In this document: positions 11,443-21,870 of the stretch, piece by piece
How the letters are laid out: each line of letters begins with the position of its first letter
Numbering within the stretch: the first letter of the stretch is position 1
Origin: Sisyra terminalis
Taxonomy: Eukaryota > Arthropoda > Insecta > Neuroptera > Sisyridae
NCBI GenBank assembly: GCA_958496175.1
Contig: OY292277.1
Location: 6,200,001-6,264,000, forward strand
Direction: 5' to 3'
Length of the DNA stretch: 64,000 bases
Notes under the pieces: model-generated
Seen by the model: only the letters and a program-made list of their open reading frames with translations
Told to the model about the DNA's origin: nothing
Database searches by the model: none
Program-made: the position numbers and the translations under genes

Positions 11443-11613
11443 GCATTTATCGATGCCGGTAATCTTCAACGACATATTCGAACACATCATGCTGGAGCTC
11501 GATCACATGCCTGTTCACAGTGCGGAAAAACTTTTGGAACTTCTTCTGGCTTGAAACAGCATAAGCATATTCATTCGTCGTTCAAACCTTACGGCTGTGA
11601 AGTGTGTTTAAAA
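11443..11613 (+). CDS. ham: Hamlet/PRDM16-type zinc-finger protein, internal exon c
   Basis: This exon of 57 codons is in phase 0 at both ends (TTTCCAG acceptor, AAA|GTATGT donor). It finishes finger three ([16 protein letters not shown]), carries a complete fourth finger ([23 protein letters not shown]) and opens the fifth (YGCEVCLK). The linker [10 protein letters not shown] and the run [13 protein letters not shown] are highly characteristic of the N-terminal finger cluster of MECOM/PRDM16 and insect hamlet, not of generic C2H2 proteins. The following intron is only 63 bases. Confidence 0.93.
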
Positions 11614-11676
11614 GTATGTGCACTTTTGCTATTCCCATTGTGTCCAAATGATTCTAATAAATAAATGCATTTTCAG

Positions 11677-13494
11677 CGTTACACTCAATTTTCAAATCTG
11701 TGCCGCCATCGACGCATGCACGCCAATTGCCGGATACAAATCAAATGCGAAAAATGTGGACAAACATTTACGACTTCCACATCACTATCGAAACATAAAC
11801 GATTCTGTGATTCGACAAATCCATCAGCGAATATCCATCAGTCTCCCAGTATGCCTCTTAGTAACGTTCCTATGGCGAGTAATACTCCGTATCCGTTTTT
11901 AACGCATCGGCCAGCCTTGCCATTTTTCCCGCCTAATTTCAATCCGTATCCGTCGCTGTTTCATCCGGAAGGACCAAATCCATTTTTGTTTAACAACGCC
12001 CTACTGTTTGGAAATGTTCTTCCTAATATGGCGCAACCCAATGAGGAAATGCAGAAGAAAATTATTTCTTCAACCGCATCGCGTATGCTCAATCAAATGC
12101 CTGTGGAAAACACCACGTTGAATGATCGACTAACGCCGCCACGAAACTCAGAACTACCTGTTAAGATTTCACCACCCACCGCTGAAGAAGCTTCGTCACA
12201 TATGCGTCGATCACCCACGAGACCGCCACGAAATTCCGATCATGTCGAGCCTTGTGATAATGAACCATCCCCCAAAGATTATTCACGCAGTGGCAGTGAA
12301 TATCGCAACACTCCAATCGATATGGAAGTAGTTGAAGATGTTGAAGAAGTGAAAGAAGTCAATGAAAATAGTCGAGAAAGTGTTAGTAGAAGTGGTGGCC
12401 CGGAACAGCCATTAGATTTAAGTGTATACAAAGAGGAGAAACCAAATGATGTGAGTTTTAGTGAGGCAAAACCACCACCACCACCATCGCCGGCGCCGTC
12501 AAACGTCAGCGAAAAGCCCTCGTCGAATTCCAGTTCTGTGGAGATGATTGAAAGAAATGCGACGGAGATGCCGATTAGGGTTGAAAATATGATGGTGGCA
12601 TCACCCCCGATGGCGTATCCCAGACCAATTAATCCGTTGGAGGGCATGTATCGCCCACAACCGAACGTGATGGGTTTTTCGGCCGGATTGAGCGAGCGTT
12701 TACTGGCCACATCGCCGTCGTTTGGTCCGGCTCGCGGATTTCCGTTCTTGAGTGGCCTATCACCGCATCAACGCATCAATTTCGATCTTCTTCGGCCGGC
12801 CATGCCGCCGAGTTTCAACCACGTGAATCAGTACCAGGAGGCCATCAATCCTCATTCGGGTGGCGGCAAGAAGAAAGACCGATTCGCGTGCAAGTATTGC
12901 ACGAAAATTTTCCCGCGCTCGGCCAATCTAACGCGGCATCTTCGCACCCACACCGGTGAGCAACCGTACAACTGCAAGTATTGCAAACGTTCGTTTAGCA
13001 TTTCGTCGAATTTGCAGCGACACGTACGGAATATCCATCACAAAGAAAAGCCGTTCAAGTGTCCGCTGTGTGAGCACGACTTCAGCCAACAAACGAACCT
13101 CGACAGGCACCTGAAGAAGCACAAGACCGAGGACGGGTGTGTCGTCACAGTCATCGCCGACTCGCCGAGTAGTTGCAACGAAAACGACCGTGACACGTGT
13201 TTCGATGATATTCGGTCGTTTATGGGAAAAATTGCTTGTCCGACCACCGATCCGTACACCCCCTCGTTGTACACCCCGTCGCCGCACTATTCACATCCCA
13301 TCATCGACGTGGTCGGCAAGGGCAACGATGAAAACTCGAACGGATTCTCCAACGACCTGGTGAAAAATTTGGACTTAGCCCGAAAAAGTGACCATGTACC
13401 TCGAGCACTTCCGTCGCCCCATCTGTTAAATACCAAAAAAGACACAAAGCCAAGCCTAAACTTCACTAATCAACCCATCGAACTGCTAACTTAG
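11677..13494 (+). CDS. ham: Hamlet/PRDM16-type zinc-finger protein, last coding exon
   Basis: The TTTTCAG acceptor opens in frame; the exon encodes 605 residues and a TAG. Residues 1-16 ([16 protein letters not shown]) finish finger five, and a C2HC-type sixth follows ([21 protein letters not shown]). Then comes a long proline/serine-rich linker with an acidic patch ([14 protein letters not shown]). PLDLS, the CtBP corepressor-binding motif, is at 12409-12423. Three fingers of the second cluster lie at 12882-13122 ([32 protein letters not shown]). The tail includes [11 protein letters not shown], a stretch also recognisable in the family. Known roles are as a nuclear transcription regulator of neuronal subtype and cell fate. 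GC content rises sharply after about 12600. The family match is strong; the exact gene name is by homology. Confidence 0.95.
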   Translation, partial: RYTQFSNLCRHRRMHANCRIQIKCEKCGQTFTTSTSLSKHKRFCDSTNPSANIHQSPSMPLSNVPMASNTPYPFLTHRPALPFFPPNFNPYPSLFHPEGPNPFLFNNALLFGNVLPNMAQPNEEMQKKIISSTASRMLNQMPVENTTLNDRLTPPRNSELPVKISPPTAEEASSHMRRSPTRPPRNSDHVEPCDNEPSPKDYSRSGSEYRNTPIDMEVVEDVEEVKEVNENSRESVSRSGGPEQPLDLSVYKEEKPNDVSFSEAKPPPPPSPAPSNVSEKPSSNSSSVEMIERNATEMPIRVENMMVASPPMAYPRPINPLEGMYRPQPNVMGFSAGLSERLLATSPSFGPARGFPFLSGLSPHQRINFDLLRPAMPPSFNHVNQYQEAINPHSGGGKKKDRFACKYCTKIFPRSANLTRHLRTHTGEQPYNCKYCKRSFSISSNLQRHVRNIHHKEKPFKCPLCEHDFSQQTNLDRHLKKHKTEDGCVVTVIADSPSSCNENDRDTCFDDIRSFMGKIACPTTDPYTPSLYTPSPHYSHPIIDVVGKGNDENSNGFSNDLVKNLDLARKSDHVPRALPSPHLLNTKKDTKPSLNFTNQPIELLT

Positions 13495-14344
13495 CCAGCG
13501 AATAGTTCAACGTTTACACCACAATCTTAACAGTTCCTAGACAAAAAAAAAAAACAATGTTCTCGTACAAAATTTAAATACTGTGAACCGGCAAAAAGAA
13601 CTTTAAAAACTTTATATATATATATTAAATAAGTTCTCCTGAAGCACATTGTACACTAAACGTCTTATTCCTCTACTTATTTGATTGAAGCACAATCATT
13701 GTTTGATCAGAAGCAAAGTGTAAAAAAGAAATTAACAATTTGAACTCTACAAATCAGAGATGGGCATTGATTTCATTTGAAGTGGAAGATCTATATGATA
13801 ATTTTTTAAGAAAAGCAGAAGAATCAGAAAAATCAGAAAAATCAATGGGGTTCCTTGAAAAAAAATGTACTTTTGTGGTAAACATTGAAGATGTTCATTG
13901 GGTCTTTTCCGGTAAGAAATGTCTTGCATAATTTTTGCCAAAGAAACCAATTTTTTTGGTTTATACCGAAAATTATCACAATAATTGACCAATGGAAGGA
14001 CTCAAAATGGTTGGACAAAAGTTTGAAAAAATAAATTATTGGGACATTTTATGTCTTATCAGGTGGTAATTGTTCAACAAAAAGGGTTGGAAATTGAGGG
14101 ATTAACGAAAGTTTTATTGTACGGTAAAATTCAGAATTTGGTTCGGTTTCAAGGGTCGGGATTTTTTTTTTAACCATTACCCCAAAAAATTTTGCGTAAG
14201 TCAATATTCCCCCCCCCCCAATTCTGACAAGAAACCAATCTATGTAAATTTTAAAAAGACATTATTTATTGAATTTACATTTAGATATTTGTAGTATTGG
14301 TTTTGGAAACATGATGGCGCTTCATGTTTGATATGATATAAACA

Positions 14345-14585
14345 TACTAACACGTTTATTTAGAAAGTGAGTTAAGTCCATTTCAAGAACAACCCCTATA
14401 GTGTTATCATTTTTAACCAGAGGAACATAAGATACTTAGGAGGAGGGAATAATTGGCATTTTTGTTAAAATCAGTAATTTCTGAAAACTTAGCAGTTAAA
14501 TAATTAACATACTTTGTTCTAGTTACAAGAAATGGACTTCAATCCTTGAAATGAACTTACGCCACTTTCAAAATAAACAAGTCAA
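14345..14585. mobile_element. 'AAGTCCATTTC' terminal-inverted-repeat element, copy 1
   Basis: The left end has AAAGTGAGTTAAGTCCATTT and the right end TGAACTTACGCCACTTTC, giving imperfect terminal inverted repeats of about 35 bases. The interior includes AGGAACATAAGATACTTAG and TCAGTAATTTCTGAAAACTT. It has no coding capacity. Relative to copies 2 and 3 its interior runs in the opposite direction. Confidence 0.65.
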
Positions 14586-14948
14586 ATAATAGATATTTTA
14601 GAAAATTTTTCCTATTACCAAAAAAAAAAAATTTTTACTCCATTTGGAGTAATTAACCCCGATTTCCCGACCGCTGATGTATATTAATTCAAAGATCTGA
14701 GGCATAACAAAAAGGGTTGAAAATTGGGGGATGAATGGTAATTTTTGTGGAAGTTTTGTTGTACGGTTTAATTCCGAATTTGGTTCGGTTTCAACGGTCG
14801 GGGATTATTTTTTTGATCATTACCCCAAAATATTTTTGCATAACTCAATATTACTTCCCCCCCCCCGCATTCTGAAAATAAAACAATATCAATGTTAAAT
14901 TAACATTAATTATTGATATCCATGTTGTTTAAGTCCTTGTCTTTTTAA

Positions 14949-15283
14949 ATATAATAATTAAATTGTGGGCAGTAAGGACGAAGCTTCTTGTGGAATATTA
15001 TTTATTTTATCGCCAACGTTTCATCAGTGATTCCTGACTTCTTCAGGGCTCTATAATGAAAATACATAACATTTACAAATAGCGACAACTATTGTCAAAA
15101 TTTATTTTGAAAATATTTTATTTGTTTATAATTTTGACAATAGTTGTTGCTATTTTTAAATGTTATGTATTTTCATTATAGAGCCCTGAAGAAGTCAGAA
15201 ATCACTGACGAAACGTTGGCGATAAAATAAATAATATTCCACAAGAAGTTTCGTCCTTATTGCCCACAATTTAATTATTTTAT
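14949..15283. mobile_element. Long-hairpin element with hammerhead-like arms
   Basis: Two arms of about 150 bases are near-perfect reverse complements, from AATAATTAAATTGTGGGC to GCCCACAATTTAATTATT, with a small centre near 15115. Each arm carries CCTGAAGAAG...GAAACGTTGG. It sits inside the second copy of the 620-base duplication and is absent from the first, so it inserted after the duplication. No protein is encoded. Confidence 0.8.
15183..15220 (+). ncRNA. Hammerhead-ribozyme-like motif in the hairpin element
   Basis: CTGAAGA (15186-15192), one extra A, stem II GTCAG / CTGAC, then GAAA. Next comes a two-base stem III (AC/GT) and GTT as cleavage-type triplet. GCC before and GGC after form a three-pair stem I. 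A mirror copy with one G-U change in stem II lies on the - strand near 15009-15046. It is close to reduced hammerheads of Penelope-like elements. The extra A and tiny stem III make activity uncertain. Confidence 0.4.
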
Positions 15284-15386
15284 TAATTATTGAATTAATT
15301 TGCATTTACATATTTGTAGTATTGGTTTTGGAAAAATTGCTTCATGTTTGATATAATATAAACATACCAACACCCACATGCCTCGT

Positions 15387-15597
15387 TTATTTTGAAAGTG
15401 GCGTAAGTCCATTTCAAAATATGTTAATTATTAAACTGCTAAGTTTTCAGAAATTACTGATTTCATTTTAGGTGTTAACAAAAACGAAAAATTATTCCCT
15501 CGTCCTTAGTATCTTATGTTCCTATGGTTAAAAATGATAATACTATAAGGATTGTTCTTGAAATGGACTTAACTCACTTTCAAAATAAGGGGCGCAT
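15387..15597. mobile_element. 'AAGTCCATTTC' terminal-inverted-repeat element, copy 2
   Basis: The ends are TTATTTTGAAAGTGGCGTAA and ACTTAACTCACTTTCAAAAT. The interior (CTAAGTTTTCAGAAATTACT, TATCTTATGTTCCTATGG) is the reverse complement of copy 1, although the flanking duplicated DNA is in direct order. Confidence 0.65.
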
Positions 15598-15720
15598 ATA
15601 AGAATAATTTTCCTATTACCCAAAAAAAATCCATTTTTATTCCATTTGGAGTAATTTACCCCGGTTCTCCAACCACTGATGTATATTAATTCAAAGATCA
15701 GGGACATAGCGCGGATTTTT

Positions 15721-16620
15721 GCCACCCGGGACTGGTCGAAAATTTTCAATTTTCCGCCTCTCTTGTTTTCATCGTTAATCAAGTAAATTGGTAAAAATCT
15801 TTACTTATATAAAAATGGAATTTTCAATATCCATATGCCGCCCCAATTTCATGTGCCACCCGAAGCCATGGCTCCCTCCCCCTGTACACAAGCTACTGTC
15901 AATTTTTTAGTTCAACCCCCGATTCCATAGCCATCTAGCTATTCTACCATACCGTCGCCCGGTAAAAATGGCGAAAAATCCATCAACCCCAAAACCATGC
16001 ATCGGGAAGAAAAATTAGTTCAACTCAAAAAATTATCATTTCGTCAAGCTGTTGGAAAAAAAGTCCTTAATAAATGATTTTCCGAACTGTTTTTCCGATA
16101 TCACAGCGAAACTATTTTAAATTTGATAACTTAGAACTTTTTCTTAAACTAAAGATTGGTTTGAACCATTTTCATACCGAATTAGGGGATCGGGGAAAAT
16201 TTTTCGGCCCGAACATTGAGTTTTCTTTTATCTAGCAAAATTGCTTTAAAAGAGTCATTAATATTGATTAGTTAAAATTAATAAAAAAAAAAAAATTATA
16301 TACCTTCCAAATGACGACACTACTATATAGTTTAAATTTTTTGTGCAACAACAATAAAATCAACACCCCCTAATTTCAACCCTAATTTCAAATAAGTGGT
16401 CTCAGCTTTAAATTTCTTTAATAATCGACAACTACTCCCTAAATCCCAATAATGATCACCTAATTCGGTTATAAAAAGTTTATTTTTTGAATCATATCAT
16501 TTATTTAAAACGTGTATTATAAGACTTTCTTCATGGGGAGGGGGCGTACGCCATTGATAATTTTTCTGAAATAACCCAAGTAAAGGCTCAACTCTGATTT
16601 AAAAAATAAAATAAAATAAA
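15721..16620. other. AT-rich DNA, no gene seen
   Basis: No terminal repeats, tandem units or conserved frames recognised. It may be part of the long 3' UTR or plain intergenic sequence. Confidence 0.4.
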
Positions 16621-17280
16621 TATTGTTTTGTATGTTAGAACTTGTAATAATCAATTAAAAGTGCAACAAAACGTAAATGCACTGCCGCATTTTTATATTG
16701 GAAATCATTGTGTCATCGGATTCAATTTAAATTGATTTTTTTTCCCACTGTTTTTTTCTCAATTGTCCGACCGAGACTTGTCGCAGACAAATTGAAATAT
16801 TTAAATTATAAAGATACATTTGAAATTGATTAACAAAAAAAAAAAAAAATTGTAAAAATATATAGTTAAGTATGTCATATAGTCAAGAATGAGCCAAAGC
16901 GAAAAAAAAAAAGAAATTCTTTAAAAATTTTATTAGAGATATTTGTACAAATTGAAATTTTGTTACTATTTTCTTTTAGGTGTCGTTTTGAATTAGCTCA
17001 TGTAATATATAATATATACATATATATATATATATATATTTGAAAAACTTGTATTGTTAAGTTCTTTTCTTTATATATAAACACATAAACACACACAACT
17101 TTAACTTGTATTGATATCAATGTATTAATTGTAGTCAAAGAATTAGGACATTGCATAGTACTTATAAAAATATTTAGCACCGTTTATCTATTATAAAGAC
17201 TAAATAAATAAATAATAAAAAAAAAGAAAAAAAAATAATTTATTTTTATTGGTGCACTTTAAATGACAATTTCTTACCTA

Positions 17281-17400
17281 TGTCTAGTTGCACCCGATTT
17301 GAACAAATATGAATTTTGAATATATTTTTGTTTGTACTTGATTTGAAGCAACCAAGTTTCCGTTTGTACCAAAACCGAAAAAATTATACAAAATTTATCG
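17281..17400 (+). repeat. Fragment related to the 9.35-10.45 kb foldback element
   Basis: TTGCACCCGATTTGAACAAAT followed by TTTTTGTTTGTACTTGATT and CGTTTGTACCAAAACCGAAA parallels the left end of the foldback element at 9354. Only one arm is recognisable. Confidence 0.5.
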
Positions 17401-17629
17401 TCGAACTCAAAGCCAGCGGTAATAACGAAGGTTTTTTTGGATTAACATTGATAATTATTCTTAAATTGTTAACCATCGCGGAACTCGATGATCAAGTTCA
17501 ATTTTTCGTGGTTAAGCTGTGGTTAATCGAATCCATTGATTTAATTATTAAAAATTAAATGGTCGGGTGGCAGATTTAGGAGAGCTAAGAAAAACAATTA
17601 CACGAAATTACAAGTCTTAAAATTAGTTT

Positions 17630-19310
17630 CGGGTATTTCGATGGTCGATTTTATCCCTTAGACGTGGTTCGTTTTCGGAAAAATTTGCACAGAATGCACA
17701 GATGGACATATATTTTTAATTAGCAGCCTTAAATTTTTTTTTACATTAGACCATTTTCGTGAAAAATCAACGATGGTTAACCCACGGTTTTTTCTTTGAC
17801 GAAAAATTATTTCTTCTGTCTCTTTGATGGTCAATTTCATCCCTTATATGTGGTTTGTTTTCGGAAAAATTTTCACATAATGCACAGATGGACGTATACA
17901 TTCGTTTCGCATCCTTAATTTTTTTTTTTTAATTTTTACGATTTTCGTGAAAAACCAACGATGGTTAACCCACGGGTTTTTTTTTGACGAAAAATAATTT
18001 TCTCTGTTACTTTGATGATCGTTTTCATCCCTCAGATGTGGTTCGTTTTCGGAAAAATTTGCACAGAATGCACAGATGGCCGTTTACTTTTGTTTGGCAT
18101 GCTTAAATTTTTTTTTGCTATTTGACGTTTTTCGTGTAAAATCAACGATGGTAAACCCACTGTTTTTCCTTTGACGAAATATGATTACTTCTGGCATTTT
18201 GCTGATCTATTTCATCCCCTAAACGTGGTTTGTTTTCAGAAAAAATTGCACAGAATGAACAGATGGACGTATACTTTCGTTTGGCGTACTTAAATTTTTT
18301 TTTGGAATTTGATGATTTTCGTGAAAAATCGTCGATGGTTAACCCACGGTTTTTTTTTGCTAAAAATTTTTTCTTCTGCTACTGTGAAGGTCAATTTCAT
18401 CCCTTAAAGGTGGTTTGTTTTCGGAAAAATTTGCACAGAGTGCGCAGAGGAACGTATACTTTCGTTTGGCATACTTAATTTTTTTTTTAAATATTGACGT
18501 TTATCGTGAAAAATCAACGATGGTTAACCCACGGTTTTTTCTTTGACTAAAAATGTTTTCTTCTGTTTCTTTGATGATCAATTTCATCCCTCAAAGGTGC
18601 TTTGTTTTCATAAAAAATTGCACAGAGTGCACAGATGGACGTATTCTTTTGATTGGCATGCATAATTTTTTTTTTGAAATTTGACGTTTTTAGTAAAAAA
18701 TTGACGATGGTTAACCCACGGTTTTTTCTTTGACGAAAAATGTTTTCTTCTGTTTCTTTGATGGTCAATTTCATCCCTTAAACGTGGTTTGTTTTCAGAA
18801 AAATTTGCACAGAATGCACAGATGGACGTATACTTTCGATTGGCATCCTTAAAAAACTTTTTTGAATTTTGACCATTTTCGTGAAAAATCAACGATGGTT
18901 AACCCACGTTTTTTTTTTGACGAAAAAAGATTTCTTCTGGCACTTTGATGGTCAATTTCATCCCTAAAACGTAATTTGTTTTCGGAAAAATTTGCACAGA
19001 ATGCACAGATGTACGTATACTTTCGTTTATCATGCTCAAATTTTTTTTTGAAGTTTGAAGATTTTGGTGAAAAATCGTCGATGGTTAACCCACGGTTTTT
19101 TCTTTGACGAAAAAATTTTTCTTCTGTCTCTTTGTTGGTCAATTTCATCCCTTAAACGTGGTTTGTTTTCAGAAAATTTTGCACAGAATGTAGAGAAGGA
19201 CGTATCTCTACGATTTGCTGCCTTAATTTTTTTTTAATTTGACCATTTTGGTGAAAACTCATCGATGGTTAACCCACGGTTTTTTTTTTATGAAAAATGC
19301 TTTTGTTTCG
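17630..19310. repeat. Tandem array of about nine 187-bp units
   Basis: The recurring string order is GATGGTCAATTTCATCCCTT, GTTTTCGGAAAAATTTGCAC, AGAATGCACAGATGGACGTA, TCGTGAAAAATCAACGATGG, TTAACCCACGG. Unit starts lie near 17636, 17822, 18010, 18190, 18377, 18567, 18757, 18944 and 19132. Units differ by many substitutions, so the array is old or not recently homogenised. Frames on both strands are short and give no recognised product. Related units reappear at 25.96-26.28 kb beyond the large palindrome. Confidence 0.9.
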
Positions 19311-19639
19311 AATTGGAAAAAAATTGTTATATTATCGTTTAATACATTGTTACGAACCCGAAACTGTTCTTAATTTGAAAATCATCCCTTATATAACGAT
19401 GGCACGTGCGATTGAAGTGTAGATGGTTTGATGATTTCTTCTGGCACTTTGATGAAAAGTTACCCTTGTCAGGAAATATCATCATTGGAATTATCCATTT
19501 ATTTACAAATTGTAGAGGTTAGGCAACCATTTGTTCAATAATGTAATTAGGTTGCAGCATTAGCCCCTAGTTTACAACTTGATGTGTAAATTGAAGGTAT
19601 TTAAATCAATGTAATTTTACAGATTCAATTTACCTGAAA

Positions 19640-19950
19640 ATTGAGGACAAGTGCAATTTTGTTGGAGTTGAAGATAGCGCCATCCTTTTGGCAGAATAAT
19701 GTTTAGTAAGTGGTATTGTTGCTGAAATTTGTAAATATTGTTCTAAATGAATTTTTTCACTACCCACAGGGGAAGCTGACTGAAGACATTAGAAAATTGT
19801 TCATTGGATTTGAAAAGTTCATCTTTTTCGAATGGACGTTTGAAGAATGGAAGTGCATCGTTCGAGAATCTGAAATCAAATTCCTCAAGGATCATTTCCA
19901 CAATTGGTATCTACCGAGAAGAATACGAATGGATTTACTACAATAATTAG
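19640..19950 (+). pseudogene. Degenerate gene-like segment, left arm
   Basis: A frame of 78 codons (19710-19946; contains FEKFIFFEWTFEEWK and ESEIKFLKDHFHNWYLPRR) follows a CCCACAG acceptor-like string. The mirrored segment at 25130-25540 encodes a related but differently broken version. Because both arms keep similar codon-level content (TFEE, ESxIKFLKD), it may derive from a protein gene of the element. I do not recognise the family. Confidence 0.35.
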
Positions 19951-20537
19951 TGATTTAAATTTTGTTTTAATAAATCAGTGTTCAAGTGAAGTGATAAAGT
20001 GGTTCAAGTGATAAATAATCAAAATATCAGACAATTCAAAAGCTTCTTATTAACTTAATAATTTCCATAAGATTATAACAATTGACACTTTTACATAGTT
20101 TATACAAACAATTGTAAATATGCACAAATTTTTTTTTAATATTGTATATGTATATTTAATTGATATTAAACATCAATAAATTTATTTTAATAGAATACAT
20201 TGTTTCAATTCGATTTACCGTTCCCATCCTCGTGAATTTTATTTTTCAGGGATTTTTTTTACAGTTAGAATACATATAAGAGTTAAATTAATAAGTAATA
20301 AGGTAAGTCTAATAAAAGGTATAATACAATTTTGTTTTTACGAAAAAAAAGGATCAAGGACCTTAAAATGTTGCAATGTTTTTATACAACTTTTCCAACT
20401 TTAACATGGAGCAGCTATGGTTCGAATATGGTTGGGAAATTCTAATTATTTCGATCGAAAAAATTTTTCATTTCTCTACAAATCTCATATGAATTGTTTA
20501 TATATGAGTTTTAACGTCTTTTACAAATATCATATGA

Positions 20538-20600
20538 TAGCCGCATCGCTAAGGTCGCCGCCACCACCGGAGCTGAGGTCCCTGGTTCGAATCCCGAAGG
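20538..20600 (+). ncRNA. tRNA-like A-box/B-box module 1
   Basis: TAGCCGCATCGCTAAGG (20538-20554) resembles a tRNA A box, and GGTTCGAATCC (20584-20594) is an exact B-box consensus, at tRNA-like spacing. The T-arm and acceptor pairing are poor, so this is a tRNA-derived (SINE-like) promoter rather than a working tRNA gene. No run of T follows closely; a GGTAAGT string does. Confidence 0.5.
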
Positions 20601-20796
20601 GGTAAGTGTTTTTTCTTAAATATAATAATTGATTTCTATTCCTTACAGCTTATAATATATCTAATTAACATTAATTCCTCATTCCAGACATTGTATCATC
20701 GAAATATTCGATCGAACAGTTCCAACCTTTCGGGGTTCGAAATGATCGATCGATGATGCTATATATTTTTCATTTTATTTTTGCTCAATGGTTTTG

Positions 20797-20930
20797 TGAC
20801 GTCACTAAATTTCATATATATACGTCACTATACGTCACCATCCAATGACGTCATTCCCGAAAAAAATCGAAAAATATGCGAATTTTCGATTTTCGGGAAA
20901 TAGGAATCTGGGAATGGCATAGTTACGTCA
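20797..20930. promoter_or_regulatory. Cluster of TGACGTCA (CRE/ATF-type) sites
   Basis: TGACGTCA at 20797-20804 and 20846-20853, TACGTCAC at 20821 and 20831, and TTACGTCA at 20923-20930. The same set recurs at about 22071-22198 and mirrored at about 23095-23240 and 24178-24315. This density is far above chance in AT-rich DNA. These are canonical bZIP (CREB/ATF) half- and full-site sequences. Binding is inference. Confidence 0.5.
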
Positions 20931-21807
20931 CGGGAGGCCAAAAAACCATATCCTATAATCAATATTTTTCATTTTTTTTTTGAAAATTTTTCGGCCAAAA
21001 ATCCGAGAAACCCTAAAAATAGGCCAAATTGCGCGATTTTTTTCACTTTTTTCAACTTTAACGCTGTTTTTAGCGAAAACTATCGATCGTAGGTTAACGA
21101 TAGTAGGCTCATTCGATAGCGCTTGAATTACTCTATCGATGGTGTAAATTTGGTCACGGAAAAGCTTATGGGAAAAAACTTTTTTTTTTTACTTTACAGA
21201 AATTTCAAATCGTCGATGAAATGGTCGACGATTTTATGAATTTTTTTGGTCGAATTTCTCGATGAAATTCACACCATAGGTGCATTATGATACAATCGAA
21301 GCTATTATATAAAAACATAATCACTTTTCGATGTTCTTAATGGAATTTTTCGAATTCATAAAGTTACATATTATGCATCATAATGCAATGCTAATGTAAA
21401 TTGTTTTCTTGAAAAAATGGATCAAGGACCTAAAAATTTTTCAATGTGAATTGACAACTTTTCCGAACGTAACATGAAGAATCAATGGTTCAAATTTTTC
21501 CGGAAAATTCCATGAAAATCGATGGATTGTAAAAATTTAATGTTATTCAATTTAATATAACAGAATTATATATTATTATTCAAGATAATGCTATTCAAAT
21601 ATAAATTTGTTTTCTTGAAAAAAAGGATCAAGGACCTAAAAATTTTCCAATGTGGTTAGACAACTTTTCCGAACGTAACATGGAGTTTCTATGGTTATAA
21701 TATTTTTGGAAAATTCTATTTCCTTCGATCGAAAAAATTTTTAGAGTTCCAATCGATTAAGAAATCTTTATATATGAGTTTAAATGATCAATAAATATAT
21801 CTTCCAA

Positions 21808-21870
21808 TGGCCGAATCGATAAGCGCACGGAATATGTTATAAACGGAAAGACGAAGGATCGATCCCCCAA
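21808..21870 (+). ncRNA. tRNA-like A-box/B-box module 2
   Basis: TGGCCGAATCGATAAGC (21808-21824) resembles an A box and GGATCGATCCC (21856-21866) is a near-consensus B box. It occupies the same place in the second module of the left arm as module 1 does in the first. Its body differs strongly from module 1, but the two boxes are kept. Confidence 0.45.

Larger units (their letters stand above)
14080..15720. repeat. Tandem duplication of a unit of about 620 bases
   Basis: The first copy (about 14080-14700) and second (about 14705-15720) share, in order, AACAAAAAGGGTTG, TTTGGTTCGGTTTCAA, a C run after CAATATT, GTAGTATTGGTTTTGGAAA, an AAGTCCATTTC terminal-repeat element, and CCATTTGGAGTAATT plus GATGTATATTAATTCAAAGA. 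The second copy is longer because a hairpin element is inserted at about 14949-15283. The copies have diverged, so the duplication is not recent. Confidence 0.75.
13495..17219 (+). other. Probable 3' UTR / downstream region of the zinc-finger gene, interrupted by repeats
   Basis: No splice or coding signals follow the stop. At 17203-17219 are overlapping AATAAA signals followed by A-rich DNA. The preceding about 600 bases (16620-17200, with TTGTACAAATTG, TATA repeats and AU-rich runs) look like insect 3' UTR. Between lies a tandem duplication with inserted elements (about 14080-15720). Earlier AATAAA strings, for example near 14028, could give shorter transcripts. The extent is inference; the sequence does not show where transcription ends. 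Confidence 0.4.

Noticed and set aside
12279..12710. 143-codon open frame on the - strand
   Set aside because: It is antisense to the strongly supported last exon of the zinc-finger gene; its composition (poly-Ser/Gly) simply mirrors the Pro/Ser-rich coding strand.
12928..13287. 119-codon and 78-codon - strand frames over the C-terminal zinc fingers
   Set aside because: Shadow frames of conserved finger codons; no independent protein signature.
20538..20600. Functional tRNA gene
   Set aside because: A and B boxes are present, but acceptor and T stems do not pair properly and no anticodon arm is clear.
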